From contig QANU01106169.1 of assembly GCA_003254905.1 (NCBI GenBank), forward strand, positions 124,001 to 188,000: DNA of 64,000 bases. The letters are read 5' to 3'. The notes beneath the pieces are model-generated. The model was given only the letters and a program-made list of their open reading frames with translations. It was not told the origin of the DNA and ran no database searches. How positions within the stretch are numbered: the first letter of the stretch is position 1; each line of letters begins with the position of its first letter. The translations under genes were made by a program, and so were the position numbers. This document shows, piece after piece, positions 23,601-34,052 of the stretch. The stretch is from Nissolia schottii (Eukaryota > Streptophyta > Magnoliopsida > Fabales > Fabaceae).

Positions 23601-26600
23601 AGAGAGATAAGGCCAAAATCATTCGAATGACCATTCATGTGGCATTCGAATGACCATCAGTTTGCACCATCCCACTAGCCAGAATCTAGTGCCATTCGAA
23701 TGACCTGAAGAGAGTCATTCGAATGTCCTAGGTTTCAGACCCCAGTATGAAGTTTTCTTTATATGTTTGAATATGCCATGCATGTAATGAGTTGTAAGCA
23801 TGTTATTATGCATCATGAGGACGCAGTTGTCGTAAGGACCGTAGGGCAACCCTAGATCACTAGAAATGTAACGCTTAACGTAAATGAAGATCATAATTGA
23901 ACCTAGGAAATGAGAATGTTTCTTAAGAAGGTTCCGGCCAACGAGGGCTCGATGTACCTTAAAGAAAAGTACGTAGTTATGTAATAGGGATTCCCCTCTC
24001 TTGGAAAGTCACACATGACAAGCCCACGCCAGTTTCGCATGGTAAACTGGTTTAAAATTTAAAGAATGCAGGCATAGGCCTGAACGCGGGTTTCCACCCA
24101 GTTGTCAAGAAAGAAATAAAAGAAACAAAAAGAAAGTTAAGGTCGCCGGTAAGGGGCACGCAAAGATCAAGTAAAGTAAGGTCGCCGGTAAGGGGCGTGC
24201 AAGAGCACAAGTTAAAAAGAAAGATAAGAAAGGCACGAGTCCACTCCTGGCACGATCATAGGGTGGGCCCCTCACCATCTAGCACGCTAGATGGTCACTT
24301 CCTATCATCGGTTGATGAGGACGTGCCTGCGGGCATTCGTGGTTAGCTACCACTCGGGGAAGAAGCGCTGCCCAGTCACCAACGAGACGGTAATAGTAAG
24401 TGGGTCGCAGCCGAATGGGGACGACGGTCCCACAGACTGCGAAGGAGAAAGGACGTACAAGCAAAGTAATGCAAGAGGACGCAGCCACAGGGCGCGTAAG
24501 AGAACCCCCCAGCCCCTCATGCATGGAATGTAATTGAATGTTTGTGTGTGTATATATGTATGTATGTATGTAAAGACATGTACGGAATGAGGGCCCGGTC
24601 TATCTTCCGGAAGTAAGCCCTAGTATCCCCTAAGTACAGTACGAAAATTATTAATAATAAGCTCATAGGTGATCCCTAATCCCTTAGAGCAAAGATTAGA
24701 AGTCCTCCATCACCTAGTAATTTAGATAAAGTCGTTCAGGATAGCAAGACTAAAAGTGAACTAGGAATTGTAGAATTGCATGACACTTAGAGATCTCCTG
24801 AGCGGTCGGGATCATAAACGAGCCAAAGGAACGTAGAAACCTTTAGAGATGACCACTGAGAATGCATGGTTCTCACCCCGCTCGTTTATGATGTTAGATG
24901 ACAGCGACGAACCTCACACCGATGGAACAGACTCGAAGCACGGCTTTCTGCTGGGTAAACCCCGCGCTTGGGTTGCAATGGGAGTATGTAGCCCCTCACT
25001 ACCAGTAGACCGAGGATCCACACCGGATACACCGATCATCTTAGACAGCGACGATGAGGAGCCTCCACCGTACGAGAAGAACGTCGAGGTGGACCCAAAT
25101 TCTCTACCTCCCCATGGCCGTCCTGCTACCGCCAAGGACCGAGGAAGAAGGTCAACCTGTTCTTCAGATGACGCCTAGCTCTGCGCACTCACGACGCCGA
25201 GGCAGAACCCTCCACAGCCTATCGAGACTTGCCCTCGATCCCCGAGTTTTCCCTAAAGGTCGAGGAGGACGACGACTCCCCAGTTCTGGCCTTGCCTGCA
25301 TCCACTAGCGAGGATTCGGATGAGGAGGACCCCATGGAGACCGAGTCAGAAGAAGAAGACCCGGACGAAGATCCCGAGAACGAGTAGCGGCAAGCCACAC
25401 AGCCCTTTTTGTATTGAGTTAAATGTAAATGTGAAACTAATTGTATTATGTACAGTATTAAAGTGACTTGATTTCATGGGACCAATTATGTGATTTAACT
25501 TATTATGCCTTGCCTTGAGGATACATTCTATACGCTCCATAGGAATATAGCTACGCTATGCTGTTTTATCGGTTGTTATATATACAATAATTCACGCGAG
25601 GCTCATATTTACACATGAATATGTATAAAGGAATTTCAAACCGATCCATCATTTTTTAAACAAATAAATTTTTAAGTATAGGGACTATAGGTAATCCTGA
25701 CCAAAGCAGATAACAACTCTACATGGCGTATTTACAACTATAGCGTAAATAGCTTGTAGGGGTGTTTCAAGGATCATAAGTAAACGTGGGGTGAGAATTT
25801 GCGTCCTCAGTGGGAATCCTGTGGGAATGACTCTTCTAATTCATTTATTCATAATCCCGCCGCTCGGGGAGTCTCTATGTATAAATTGAATAACTAAGAC
25901 TCCCTACTTGATTTTAAACCCATACTAGTCCCGAGCAGCTTTATCTATTTACTAGGTGATGAGGGGGAAAATTAATCTTGTATTACCTACTTTTACGACA
26001 TTGTGCTTTCTAATCTTAAACGAGTGAGCACCTTGTGACGTTAGGTCACATAGGCTCGTACTTGTGATCAATACTATTACATCCATAGATTCCCTCATGA
26101 ATACAAATTCAGGAATCAAAAATCAGCCAATTGTGCTGTTAGTGACAGTGGTAATGCAAAAACTATCCCCCAAGACAACAAAGAGCAAAGCAATCAAGAC
26201 TCAATCTTTGGCTTCACTGTAGAACAGTATTACAGCCTTCTTTCTCTATTGCCAATCTCTAGTTCAGCACCTGTGAATGCAACTCCATCTTATGCCAATG
26301 TCACCATCAACAACAATTCCACCCTTCCCCCATCTAATGGTAACCGGTCTCAATGGGACCTTGACGCTAGGGCTACAAATCACATCTCTAATACTTTTGC
26401 ATATTTCACATCTTATAGATTCACAAACCCAACTATCATTAATCTTCCTAATGGCCATCAAATTGCATCAAATATAAAAGGAATTGTTCATGTTTTTGCA
26501 AATTTAGTCCTTTATGATGTCATTTACTTACCAACATTTCATTTCAATCTCATCTCAATTACAACATTGACCAAAGATTTATCCTGTCATTGCAATTTCT

Positions 26601-29600
26601 CATCCACTATGTGCATTATTCAGGATCCCATTGCATCAAGGACGAATGACAATGCCAAGGTTGAAGGTGAACTTTATATCCTGCAAGGATGCTCCAAACC
26701 AAAGCTCTGCCACTCCTCACATCAGATTTACCAGTCAATTTTTGTATGAATTCCTTTGCAAATAGCCTATGGCACAATAGACTAGGTCACTTGTCTCAGG
26801 ATAGATTACATACAATGCATAAGACTTTTCCCTTTATTTCCACTGTTGTACCTCATTCATGTGATATATGTCAATATGCAAAGCAGAAATTTTTACCATT
26901 TCCCATTAACACAACTAAATCTACTTCTCCTTTTGAACTTGTTCACATGGACATTTGGGGTCCTGCCCCAATTGCCTCAATGAATGGCCACAAATACTTT
27001 CTAACAGTGGTAGATGACTTTTCTCGTCACACTTGGTTATTCCTCATGAAAACCAAAGCTGAAGCATCATCTTAAGCAATTTTTTTCCCTCACTGAAACT
27101 CAGTTTCACAAAACTATAAAAACTATCAGAACAGACAATGGTCCTGAGTTCATTCTAAAATCCTTTTATGCATCCAAAGGCGTCATTCATCAAACATCAT
27201 GTGTAGCCACTCCTCAGCAAAATGCAATAGTTAAAAGAAAACACCAAGGCTTACTCAATCTCACCTGAGCTTTGTTGTTCCAAGGCAATTTGCCAAAATT
27301 ATTCTAGTCTTATGCAGCCTCCCATGCTGCCTTTCTTTTGAATCGTATCCCTTCTTCTGTTATAAGTAACGAAGTCCATATGAGTGTCTTTACAACAAAC
27401 TTCCTGATCTTAGCTATCTCAGAGTATTTGGTAGCTTAAGTTTTGCATGCACTAATCCAAATCTGAGAAACAAACTTGACTCAAGGTCCAGAAAATGTGT
27501 ATTCCTAGTCCATAAACAAGGAATGAAGGGTTTCATACTCTTTGATCTTCATTCTAAAGAAATTTATGTTTCAAGACATGTCATATTCTTTGAAACCATC
27601 TTTCCTTTCCATAGCATTCCCAACACCATTGATCCTGAGCCCTCTACCAACTCAGCATCCCAACATCAACCATTACCTCTATCTCAAACACATACAACTA
27701 TGACATCCCGATTCCACCACCTAGCTTTACATACCCTGCAGCATCTCCTTAGCTCACTGCAGAGCCTTCCACTTCCCAACATGACATTACTAATTCTCCG
27801 CAACCACTCAGAAAATCCAACGGATCAAGGAAAATACCCATTTACTTGCAGGATTTTCACCATCAGTTGCCTTCACCCAAAGCAATGCAATGTTCCTCAG
27901 GTATCATCATTTCTTCTGTCAAATACCCTTTATCTGATGTTCTTTCTGTCCTTTGCCTCCTAACAAAACCCCCCATTGGCTGCAAATGGGTTTACCGCAT
28001 CAAATACAAACAAGATGGCACAATTGACAAGTACAAAGCAAGGCTTGTCACAAAGGGATTCAACCAAATAGAAGGAGTTGATTATATGAACACTTTTTCA
28101 TCGGTAGCTACGATGACTACCCTTAGAACCTTGTTGGCTCTTGCTGCTGCCAAGAATTGGCACTTACAGCAATTTGATGTGGACAATGCCTTCTTACATG
28201 GCACCCTCCATGAAGAAGTTTACATGAGTCTCCCTCAAGGATTCCCCAATACAAATCCAAACATGGTTTGTCATCTCCAAAAATCCCTCTACGGCCTAAA
28301 ACAAGCAAGCAGGGAATGGTTTCTCACACTCTTTGCTACCTTGAAGTCTCAGAATTAAATGTGCCTCTGATCCTACTCTATTCACTAAGCATGATGGTTC
28401 ATTCTTTACTGCTCTTCTTGTATATGTTGACGATGTTGTCCTAGCAGGCAACAATTCTAATGAGATTTCCAATGTTAAGTCTTTCCTACCCTCCAAGTTC
28501 AAAATCAAAGACATAGGCAACCTTAAATACTTTCTCAACCTTTAAGTGGCCCGAATATCCAAGGGTATTTTTCTCACCCAACGAAAGTATGCACTCGAAT
28601 TACTTGATGATGTAGGATTCCTGGCTTCCAAACCTTCCAAGACACCCATGGATGGTAAAAGTACACTCAACATCTCAGATGGCACTCCCCTCCAAGACAT
28701 ATTAGCCTATCGCATACTTATTGGTCGCTTGGTCTACTTAACCAAACCGGATATCTCATTTCTTGTTCAATAGCTTAGCCAATTTTTGTCGGCTCCCACT
28801 GATACTCATCACAAAGCTTCTCTAAAAGTTCTTCAATACATCAAGAAGTCCCCTGCTCAAGATCTTTTCTTTCCCTCAGCCTCGGATCTGAAGCTAACAA
28901 CTTTCAGCGATTCTGATTAGGGCAGCTACAAAGACACTCACAGGTCAATAATAGGTTATTGCCTCATGATTGGCAATGCTCTAATTTCGTGGAAATCCAA
29001 AAAGCAAACCACAATTTCCCCCAGCTCTACAGAAGCAAAATGCAGGGCTCTCGCTTCAACAACTTGTGAGCTCCAATGGATACAACACTTACGCACTGAT
29101 TTTGGTTCCTCTTCATCACTGCCACTTCCTTTATACTGTGACAACCAGTTAGCAATTCATATTGCCAAAAATCCAAGCTTCCATGAAAGAACAAAACATA
29201 TTGAATTAGACTATCATTTAGTCCATGAGAAGCTTCAATCTGGCCTCATCCATCTGCTGCCTGTGCCATCTTCTCTGCAGGTCGCAGACTTAATGACAAA
29301 GCCACTGCATGCAGACCCTTTTCAAACAAATTTGTCCAAGCTTAGTGTGCTCAACATTCACACTTCCAAGCTTGAGGGAGGGTAACACTAGGACCATATC
29401 TAGCTAATGTAAATTAAGCTTAATTATTGCTCTTACTACCTTTCAGTTATTACTGGTGGTAGTTGTTATAGTCCGTTACTTTACCACTTTAGCTAGTAGC
29501 AGGTAATTCAGTTAGAACACTGTATATAAACAGAATTTTAGTTCAATGAGAATCAGAAGAATATTTCATTTCATTCACCCACTTGTTATAAGACAAGAGG

Positions 29601-30028
29601 TAAAACTCAGGGGCAAGGAGATTGCAGAAATTACGCGAAAAATGCGACTATAATGACCGGCGATTATTGTCTACCAGTCTAGCTTTATGTCTTGTCACCA
29701 AAACAAAATATTTTCATAACTAACAAAAAAATGAAGTACTTGTAAAGGCGGCCAATTTAAAAAGATTGAATGTAAAAAATAATATGAATACAGTAGCCCA
29801 ATTCAGCGGAAGTTGTTATTGTTCATATGGTTTTCAAAATTCAAAATTGGTTTTCAAGATTCACAGCGACAATTAAATTGTCATTAGTAAGAACACCAAC
29901 CCGGGAGAGGCAAGTCAATAGAGGAAAAGAATGAACCTCTGGTGATCAGAATAGGGAATGGTCCTCAGATGCCGTATCTCTTGCAACCTATTTTCTCTTC
30001 GCTCCTTTGCTCTTTCTTTGTTCCCCAT
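17618..30028 (-). CDS. short-chain dehydrogenase/reductase, carbonyl reductase / (+)-neomenthol dehydrogenase-like, 4 exons, intact
   Basis: Exons on minus: 30028-29937, 20648-20390, 19514-19320, 18013-17618; together 942 nt, 313 aa, stop TAA. All introns are GT/AG and all phases join. Exon 1 gives a basic plant-specific leader ending TIPYSDHQ. Exon 2 has the NADP(H) Rossmann motif TGGNRGIG (residues 42-49). Exon 3 has NNAG (119-122) and VNVSS with the catalytic Ser (about 172). Exon 4 has the catalytic Y232-SVS-K236 and PGWVKT (266-271). This is the monomeric classical SDR type that reduces carbonyls (menthone, salutaridine or general aldehyde reductases in plants) in the cytosol; the substrate cannot be told. 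Intron 1 is 9.3 kb because a Copia element (21063-29588) sits in it; intron 3 holds a solo LTR (18593-19051). The coding frame is undamaged. A decayed Copia begins roughly 100 bases upstream of the ATG, which may have replaced the promoter. Confidence 0.94.
18593..19051 (+). mobile_element. solo LTR (459 bp) with 5-bp target duplication, in SDR intron 3
   Basis: It starts TGTTATGG and ends AGAACA (TG...CA) and is flanked by perfect AATAC repeats at 18588-18592 and 19052-19056. It contains a TATA-like 'gtatataagg' (about 18828) and the 'cttaggcgtcggagtgccttt' block typical of plant gypsy LTRs as I recall them. Orientation is opposite to the host gene. Confidence 0.85.
21063..21269 (+). repeat. 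Copia 5' LTR, non-canonical TAACA...TGTTA ends
   Basis: 207 bp, aligned end to end with 29383-29588. The ends form the inverted pair TAACA/TGTTA instead of TG...CA. The borders are fixed by the target duplication on one side and the primer site on the other. Confidence 0.92.
21270..21281 (+). other. primer-binding site (initiator tRNA-Met type)
   Basis: TGGTATCA directly follows the 5' LTR. It matches the TGGTATCAGAGC site used by many Copia elements, complementary to the 3' end of initiator tRNA-Met. Confidence 0.8.
21490..21886 (+). pseudogene. Copia gag N-terminal domain, truncated by LTR insertion
   Basis: In the frame at 21595 the reading [20 protein letters not shown], then [17 protein letters not shown] and [11 protein letters not shown], is the Copia-like gag N-terminal domain. 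The part before it (from ATG 21490) is in another frame, so a frameshift is present. It stops at 21886 where the LTR starting TGTAACACCC is inserted. Confidence 0.85.
23399..23725. repeat. array of five paired CATTCGAATG palindromes, 23-bp pair spacing
   Basis: Ten palindromes, eight of them perfect CATTCGAATG, start at 23399/23422, 23474/23497, 23548/23571, 23620/23643 and 23693/23716. Every pair is exactly 23 bp apart; pairs recur every 72-75 bp. The 13-nt spacers differ but their outer bases often pair, giving 10-13-bp hairpin stems. Variants TATTTGAATG and CATTTGAATG keep pairing through G-T wobble. Confidence 0.93.
24858..24874 (+). promoter_or_regulatory. conserved LTR hairpin (copy 3)
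   Basis: GAGAAT-GCATG-GTTCTC: 6-bp stem (closing T-G wobble), 5-nt loop, 14 bases before the ATG at 24888. Confidence 0.7.
24888..25386 (+). pseudogene. acidic ORF inside LTR copy 3
   Basis: From ATG 24888 the frame reads [13 protein letters not shown]... and includes [17 protein letters not shown] followed by [10 protein letters not shown]. It stops at 25178; after frame changes an acidic tail ([11 protein letters not shown]) ends at 25386. LTR copy 5 has the same protein module (TPILLDEDEHAPYEK, IEVDPNSVPP, then an E-rich tail). I do not recognise a family. It is frameshifted here, so it is marked as a pseudogene. Confidence 0.5.
26090..29382 (+). pseudogene. Copia pol: protease, gag-pre-integrase, integrase, RT, RNase H (multiply broken)
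   Basis: Protease region: [12 protein letters not shown] at about 26350, where DSGA would be expected. Gag-pre-integrase: [10 protein letters not shown] at about 26770. Integrase: HMDIWGP and DDFSRHTW, broken by a stop at 27075, then RTDNGPEF further on. [33 protein letters not shown] (27980-28310), then after a frameshift [12 protein letters not shown] (about 28420). RNase [17 protein letters not shown] with the C-terminal ADLMTKPL up to 29385. At least seven stops or shifts interrupt it. The RT catalytic YVDD is kept. Confidence 0.92.
29383..29588 (+). repeat. Copia 3' LTR
   Basis: 206 bp matching 21063-21269 with scattered substitutions. A polypurine tract GAGGGAGGG lies directly before it, and the target duplication TAAGA follows. 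Confidence 0.92.
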
Positions 30029-30654
30029 TCTCCGCAGCTTTGGCAACTACGATGATTGACGAGTCTATGAACCAAGTGTATCCGACTCGTGACGGACTCC
30101 GTTTAAAAGTACGGATAAAAATGGTCCCACACAAATAAAAATAAAATGCAATCACTGTTATAAAATATTATTAGAATGGGGAGGTTTTATCTTAATTACT
30201 TTAGTGTAATCTTTTATATTTTTATCATTAAGTTATAAATAGGTTTTTTAATGTTTATTGTGATAAATAGAATAAGGCTTTCTCTGTTCTTTCTTTATTA
30301 TTTCTCCCTTCGATCTCTAATATTCTTTATATTATTTTATAACACGTTATTAGCACTAATTTGTTTTTGACGTGACGAGTAAAGAAGTTTAAAGAATTAA
30401 CTTTTATTTGAATATTTCTTTAAGATAATGTTTTCTTTGATGTGTCCATTATTAAACAATCATGAGTGTGTTTAAACTTTATATGTACACATATTTTGTT
30501 TCTTTATGGTGTAAGTTCATTTTTTTTATTGTTATTATATTTTATTTATGTGTTCGTTAATAATTTGACTTTGTTTTATCAACACATACTTAATCTATAT
30601 ATATTTACTTTTTCTTATAATATCATTTTTAGAAGTGAATGATTAATAATGTTA

Positions 30655-30960
30655 CTTATGCAAAAATAGAATTGTTCACGGAAATAAATGGTAACGGTAC
30701 CAATGAAAAAATAGAATTATTTGTTAAAGTGAATATCAATGGTACCAGTACTAGAATAAAGCTATTCCTAAAGTAAATAGTAACGATAAATATAAGAAAA
30801 TAAAATTATTCTGTGAATGATAAGTGTATGATGAAAAAATATGTATATAACCATTCCTAGAAAGTGAATGATAATTGTACCTATCAGAAAATATAATCAT
30901 TTTCATAAATTAATGACAATAAATTTCAAGAAAAATGATAGTCATTCCCATAAATGAATG
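30655..30960 (+). repeat. degenerate ~60-bp tandem repeats
   Basis: Units share AAAATAGAATTATTC and AAGTGAATGATAA/GGTACC strings; AT-rich, non-coding. Confidence 0.5.
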
Positions 30961-32239
30961 AATCATTATTATCTAAAATTATTCAAAAATATGATTATTT
31001 CTCAGTTTAAGGAGATTACATTCAGATATTTTCAAAAGCAAATATGTCAAAAGATCCTTCCCAAAATTAAATGGATTTTATTATTTTACATTCCCTAAAA
31101 CAAATATATCTTATTATTTACATTTCTCGAAGCTAATGTAGCTACTCTAACAATTATTTTTGAGTATCTATGATTTATTAATTTTGTAATTCTAGGTATG
31201 TATAATTTGGTAGTCATATTCTCTTGAAGAGAATAATATAATGGTTTTATTATTTACCAAATTATGAAACATAATTTGATGTTAACATCCAAAATATAAA
31301 TTTGGACACACTTGAGACTATAAGATTTTAAAATTGAAGTGAGAGAAAAACTCAATAGTTTTTAAGATAAGTTATATGTTTAAATTATGTGATGAAAAGA
31401 TCACTAACGAGAACTAATTAGGAAAAAATATTTTTCACATTTCACACTCCAAATATGCTCATGTGGTAGCAATATGTACATGGCTCAATAAAATGAATAG
31501 TTAATCATAAAAACTCATGAAAGTCACCTAGTTGGTAATAGTCCATTCCATGAAGTGAATGTGACAAATTATAACTTCAAAAGTAACCAAGTTGTTAGAA
31601 TGAATATAATAAATATAACCAATGTGGTATTGAAATAATTTAGTCATGTACCTATGGTGTGTTTGCTTGATATTTATCAAATATCTATAAAAGAGAATGA
31701 TAAAAAAAAAATACTTGTTTCAAAATATTAGCCAATCATGACATAAGCAGTGATATGAGCACCATGGTTTATTTGGAGATTTTTTTTTCCCTCTAAAGAT
31801 CATGACTGAGATAATGATCATTCTATTAATGACATAAATGTTTACTTGTTAATTTTTTCTTTCTTTTTATAAATTTTGACATTATGATTTTATGATATTC
31901 TTAAATTAGAAACATTTTATTTTATTTAAAAAAAATTTCATTGAAAACTAATCTCAATATTAAATAAAATTAATGGTTATAATATTTACAATATACTGTG
32001 ATTATTATGATTTAGTTTTGTAAAATGATTATATATGTTTTTTAATTATGTGATATGTTAACATTTTTATGATATTATCATTATTTATGACGTGTATTCT
32101 TTTTTTTCTAAGAAAATTATCAAAATTGTAGTACTTATATATGTTTTGCGAGTTGTGCAACAATGTATATTATTAAGAGCAAAACATATCTTACTCATCT
32201 GGTAATGAGATACAAAAATGATAAAAGAATGATAGGTTT

Positions 32240-32515
32240 GAAAGCTCCAGAAGAGCTAATAATTTGTTTCATGAAGAAACAAAACCTATGATACACTAAT
32301 ATTTATCAATTCATAAAAATGAATGAAGGCTCTAAAAGAGTTATTATTTTGTTTCTTGAAGAAACAAAATTTATAATGTACTACTATGTCATAAAGACAA
32401 CTGAAGGCTCTAGAAGAGCTATTATATTCTCTTTCCAAGAGAAACACAAACCATTATGAATGATTAAACCATTATTAATATTACAAAATTAATTAAAGAC
32501 TCTAGAAGAGCTGTC
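32240..32515 (+). repeat. ~80-90-bp tandem units each with two hairpins
   Basis: GCTC-tagaa-GAGC-like hairpins recur at about 32247, 32331, 32409 and 32501. Between them lies TTTGTTTC-x(4)-GAAACAAA at about 32264, 32349 and 32431. Arms change but remain paired in most units. Confidence 0.65.
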
Positions 32516-32597
32516 ATAGTAATACTTGGAAGGACAAAGTTTGTTATAGATAATTTCATATTATATAGATTGTCTTAACAAAACTAGTTAAAATATA

Positions 32598-33047
32598 AAG
32601 ATATTCGTCAAAATGAATATCATGTTGATACAGTGAATAAGGAGAACATTAAATATCTCCATATTGCAACTATTATACCGGACAATAAATATGTATTAAA
32701 AAACTTCATGTTTTTCTCCGATTTGTACTATAGATAAATATAGCCACAATTAAAACTTATGCTCCAATAAATTAGAAGTTTATGACCAAAAATTTTTGCA
32801 TGACTAGTAAGGTCATCCCAGTTCAATTATAATGCAAATAATTATTGAGAATGCACTTTGAGATCCATTGAAGAGCCAGATATTCTTCGAATTAAAGAAT
32901 TCTTGTGTGTTGCTTATTCTCAAAGTAATAAATTATGGGTTTAGGGTTTAAACCCTAAACCTTAAAACCTTAACAAGATATTCGCTGAAATGAATATCAT
33001 GTTAATATAGTGAATAAGGAGAACATTAAATATCTTCATATTGCAAC
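32598..33047 (+). repeat. 73-bp tandem duplication (32598-32670 and 32975-33047)
   Basis: Both copies run from AAGATATTCG to ATATTGCAAC with a few substitutions. The first copy continues uninterrupted; the second is broken after GCAAC by LTR copy 4 and resumes at 35628. Between them lies a head-to-head telomere-like motif (32937-32961). Confidence 0.8.
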
Positions 33048-33880
33048 TGTAACATCCTGATTTTTCCCTTAGAAAGCTTTTGTAAAATTTACGGATTTTT
33101 GGCTACTTAAGAGCACAAAGGAAAGCGATTTTAGGACGGGGAAAATTGTTTACAAGATCTACTCCCCTTAAACTTTAGAGAAAACCATTGAGTTACGATC
33201 TCGCGGAATATAGGCTGGCGGAAACAAGTTCCCGGATACCTTGTTTCGGTACGCCATCTTGACCGAAAAAATTTGTAGATCGAGGATATGGGTTTGGTAT
33301 ATTTTTCGGATACCCGTACACGGATGAATAGTTACCAAACGCGATCCAATGTGACCGAAACTGAACCGAGGGCCAAAATATTTTGGATAATTATAATAAA
33401 ATAATAATATATTAATAAAATTAATTAATAATTAAATAAATAATTTAGCAGGGGGCCACGACTATAAAAGGCCCCCTGAGTTAAAATTTTGATATTTTCA
33501 CTTTGCCTTCAGTTTCTCTATTTCTAGTACCGTTCGTGCATATCACAGAAGCGTTGCCGGAATCCCAAAAATTTCTTGGAGCATACCATTGTGACGAGGA
33601 TTTTCTCTGCAATCCCCTCATCAACTCTGATTCCACATAGGAAGTGGGTAACTCTAAGCGCACTGTCTATGAGGTTGATTTTATGACTGTGTATATGTAT
33701 TTGTATGTCTTTGACTGCAAAACTACTTTGTGAAAACTATAGGAAGTAAGTTGTGTAGAATGGTTTTTGATGATTTTGATGTTTATGAACCTTAATTGCA
33801 CTGATTGGATCACTGGAAAATGAGAAAAGTTACGGTGAGAAGCCCCTGGGAGAAAGGGCTCTCGGGAGCCAATTTTACAC

Positions 33881-34052
33881 TATTTCATTTGATTGAATTC
33901 CCAAGGGATTCGAATGAAAGAATTTTAGATTTCAATCGAATGAATAAGGATTTCAGTCGAATGAAAGCCTGCGAGGGATTTCAATCGATTGAATTCCTTG
34001 ATCAATCGATTGAAAGAATCATTTGAATGCACTAACCCTAATCATTCGAATG
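33881..34052. repeat. palindrome-pair array in LTR copy 4 (TCAATCGATTGA / CATTCGAATG)
   Basis: Paired motifs: perfect TCAATCGATTGA at 33981 and 34002 (21 bp apart); CATTTGAATG 34020 with CATTCGAATG 34043 (23 bp); TCAATCGAATGA and TCAGTCGAATGA with centres 21 bp apart (about 33937, 33958). An earlier diverged pair is near 33888/33911. Pairs recur every 40-49 bp. Confidence 0.8.

Larger units (their letters stand above)
22436..25769 (+). mobile_element. Long 'TGTAACA' LTR family, copy 3 (solo, 3,334 bp)
   Basis: It starts TGTAACATCC and ends GGGTGTTTCA. Flanks GGGAT (22431-22435) and AGGAT (25770-25774) form a 5-bp target duplication with one mismatch. In order it holds a conserved U3 block (AATATTTTTCAGACAACCGTA), an AAGGTGGGGTAA block (about 23277), a palindrome array (23399-23725), tandem GC-rich units (24142-24200), the hairpin (24858-24874) and an acidic ORF. 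No internal retrotransposon domain is present. Confidence 0.82.
21887..26085 (-). mobile_element. Long 'TGTAACA' LTR family, copy 2 (minus, partial, split by copy 3)
   Basis: Two parts, 21887-22435 and 25770 to about 26085, read on minus as one LTR. On the plus strand it begins TGTAACACCCTAGCTAG, the reverse of the family's 3' end, and the second part has the family hairpin (25793-25808). Copy 3 is inserted between them. The right end lacks the family's 5' sequence, so about two thirds of the LTR is missing; the right border with Copia sequence is approximate. Confidence 0.7.
21063..29588 (+). mobile_element. Copia retrotransposon in SDR intron 1, two LTRs, TSD TAAGA, carrying nested LTRs
   Basis: 5' LTR 21063-21269 and 3' LTR 29383-29588 are nearly identical. 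The element is flanked by TAAGA at 21058-21062 and 29589-29593. Inside are a primer site (21270), gag start (about 21490-21886), protease, gag-pre-integrase, integrase, RT and RNase H, then a polypurine tract before 29383. Stops and frameshifts in all domains make it inactive. About 4.2 kb (21887-26090) is foreign LTR sequence that interrupts gag, with loss of the gag C-terminus. It lies antisense to the SDR gene. Confidence 0.95.
30115..33047 (+). mobile_element. decayed Copia element (LTR-like start, hairpin repeats, gag-pre-integrase remnant)
   Basis: About 30130-30350 resembles an LTR with TATA (TTATAAATAGG near 30232), ending 'ataacacgttattagcac', which I remember as a common Copia LTR/primer junction. 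Then follows AT-rich DNA with tandem hairpin repeats. Around 32640-32930 broken frames read ENIKYLHIATII, then DNKYVL, then GHP...MM-x-x-IIENAL and SCVAYSQ, the Copia protease-to-integrase linker. No intact frame. Element ends are uncertain. Confidence 0.6.

Noticed and set aside
23399..23725. CRISPR-like array (regular short repeats with unlike spacers)
   Set aside because: Repeats are only 10 bp and palindromic, the setting is a plant LTR and no cas genes exist; regular spacing is explained by paired hairpins.
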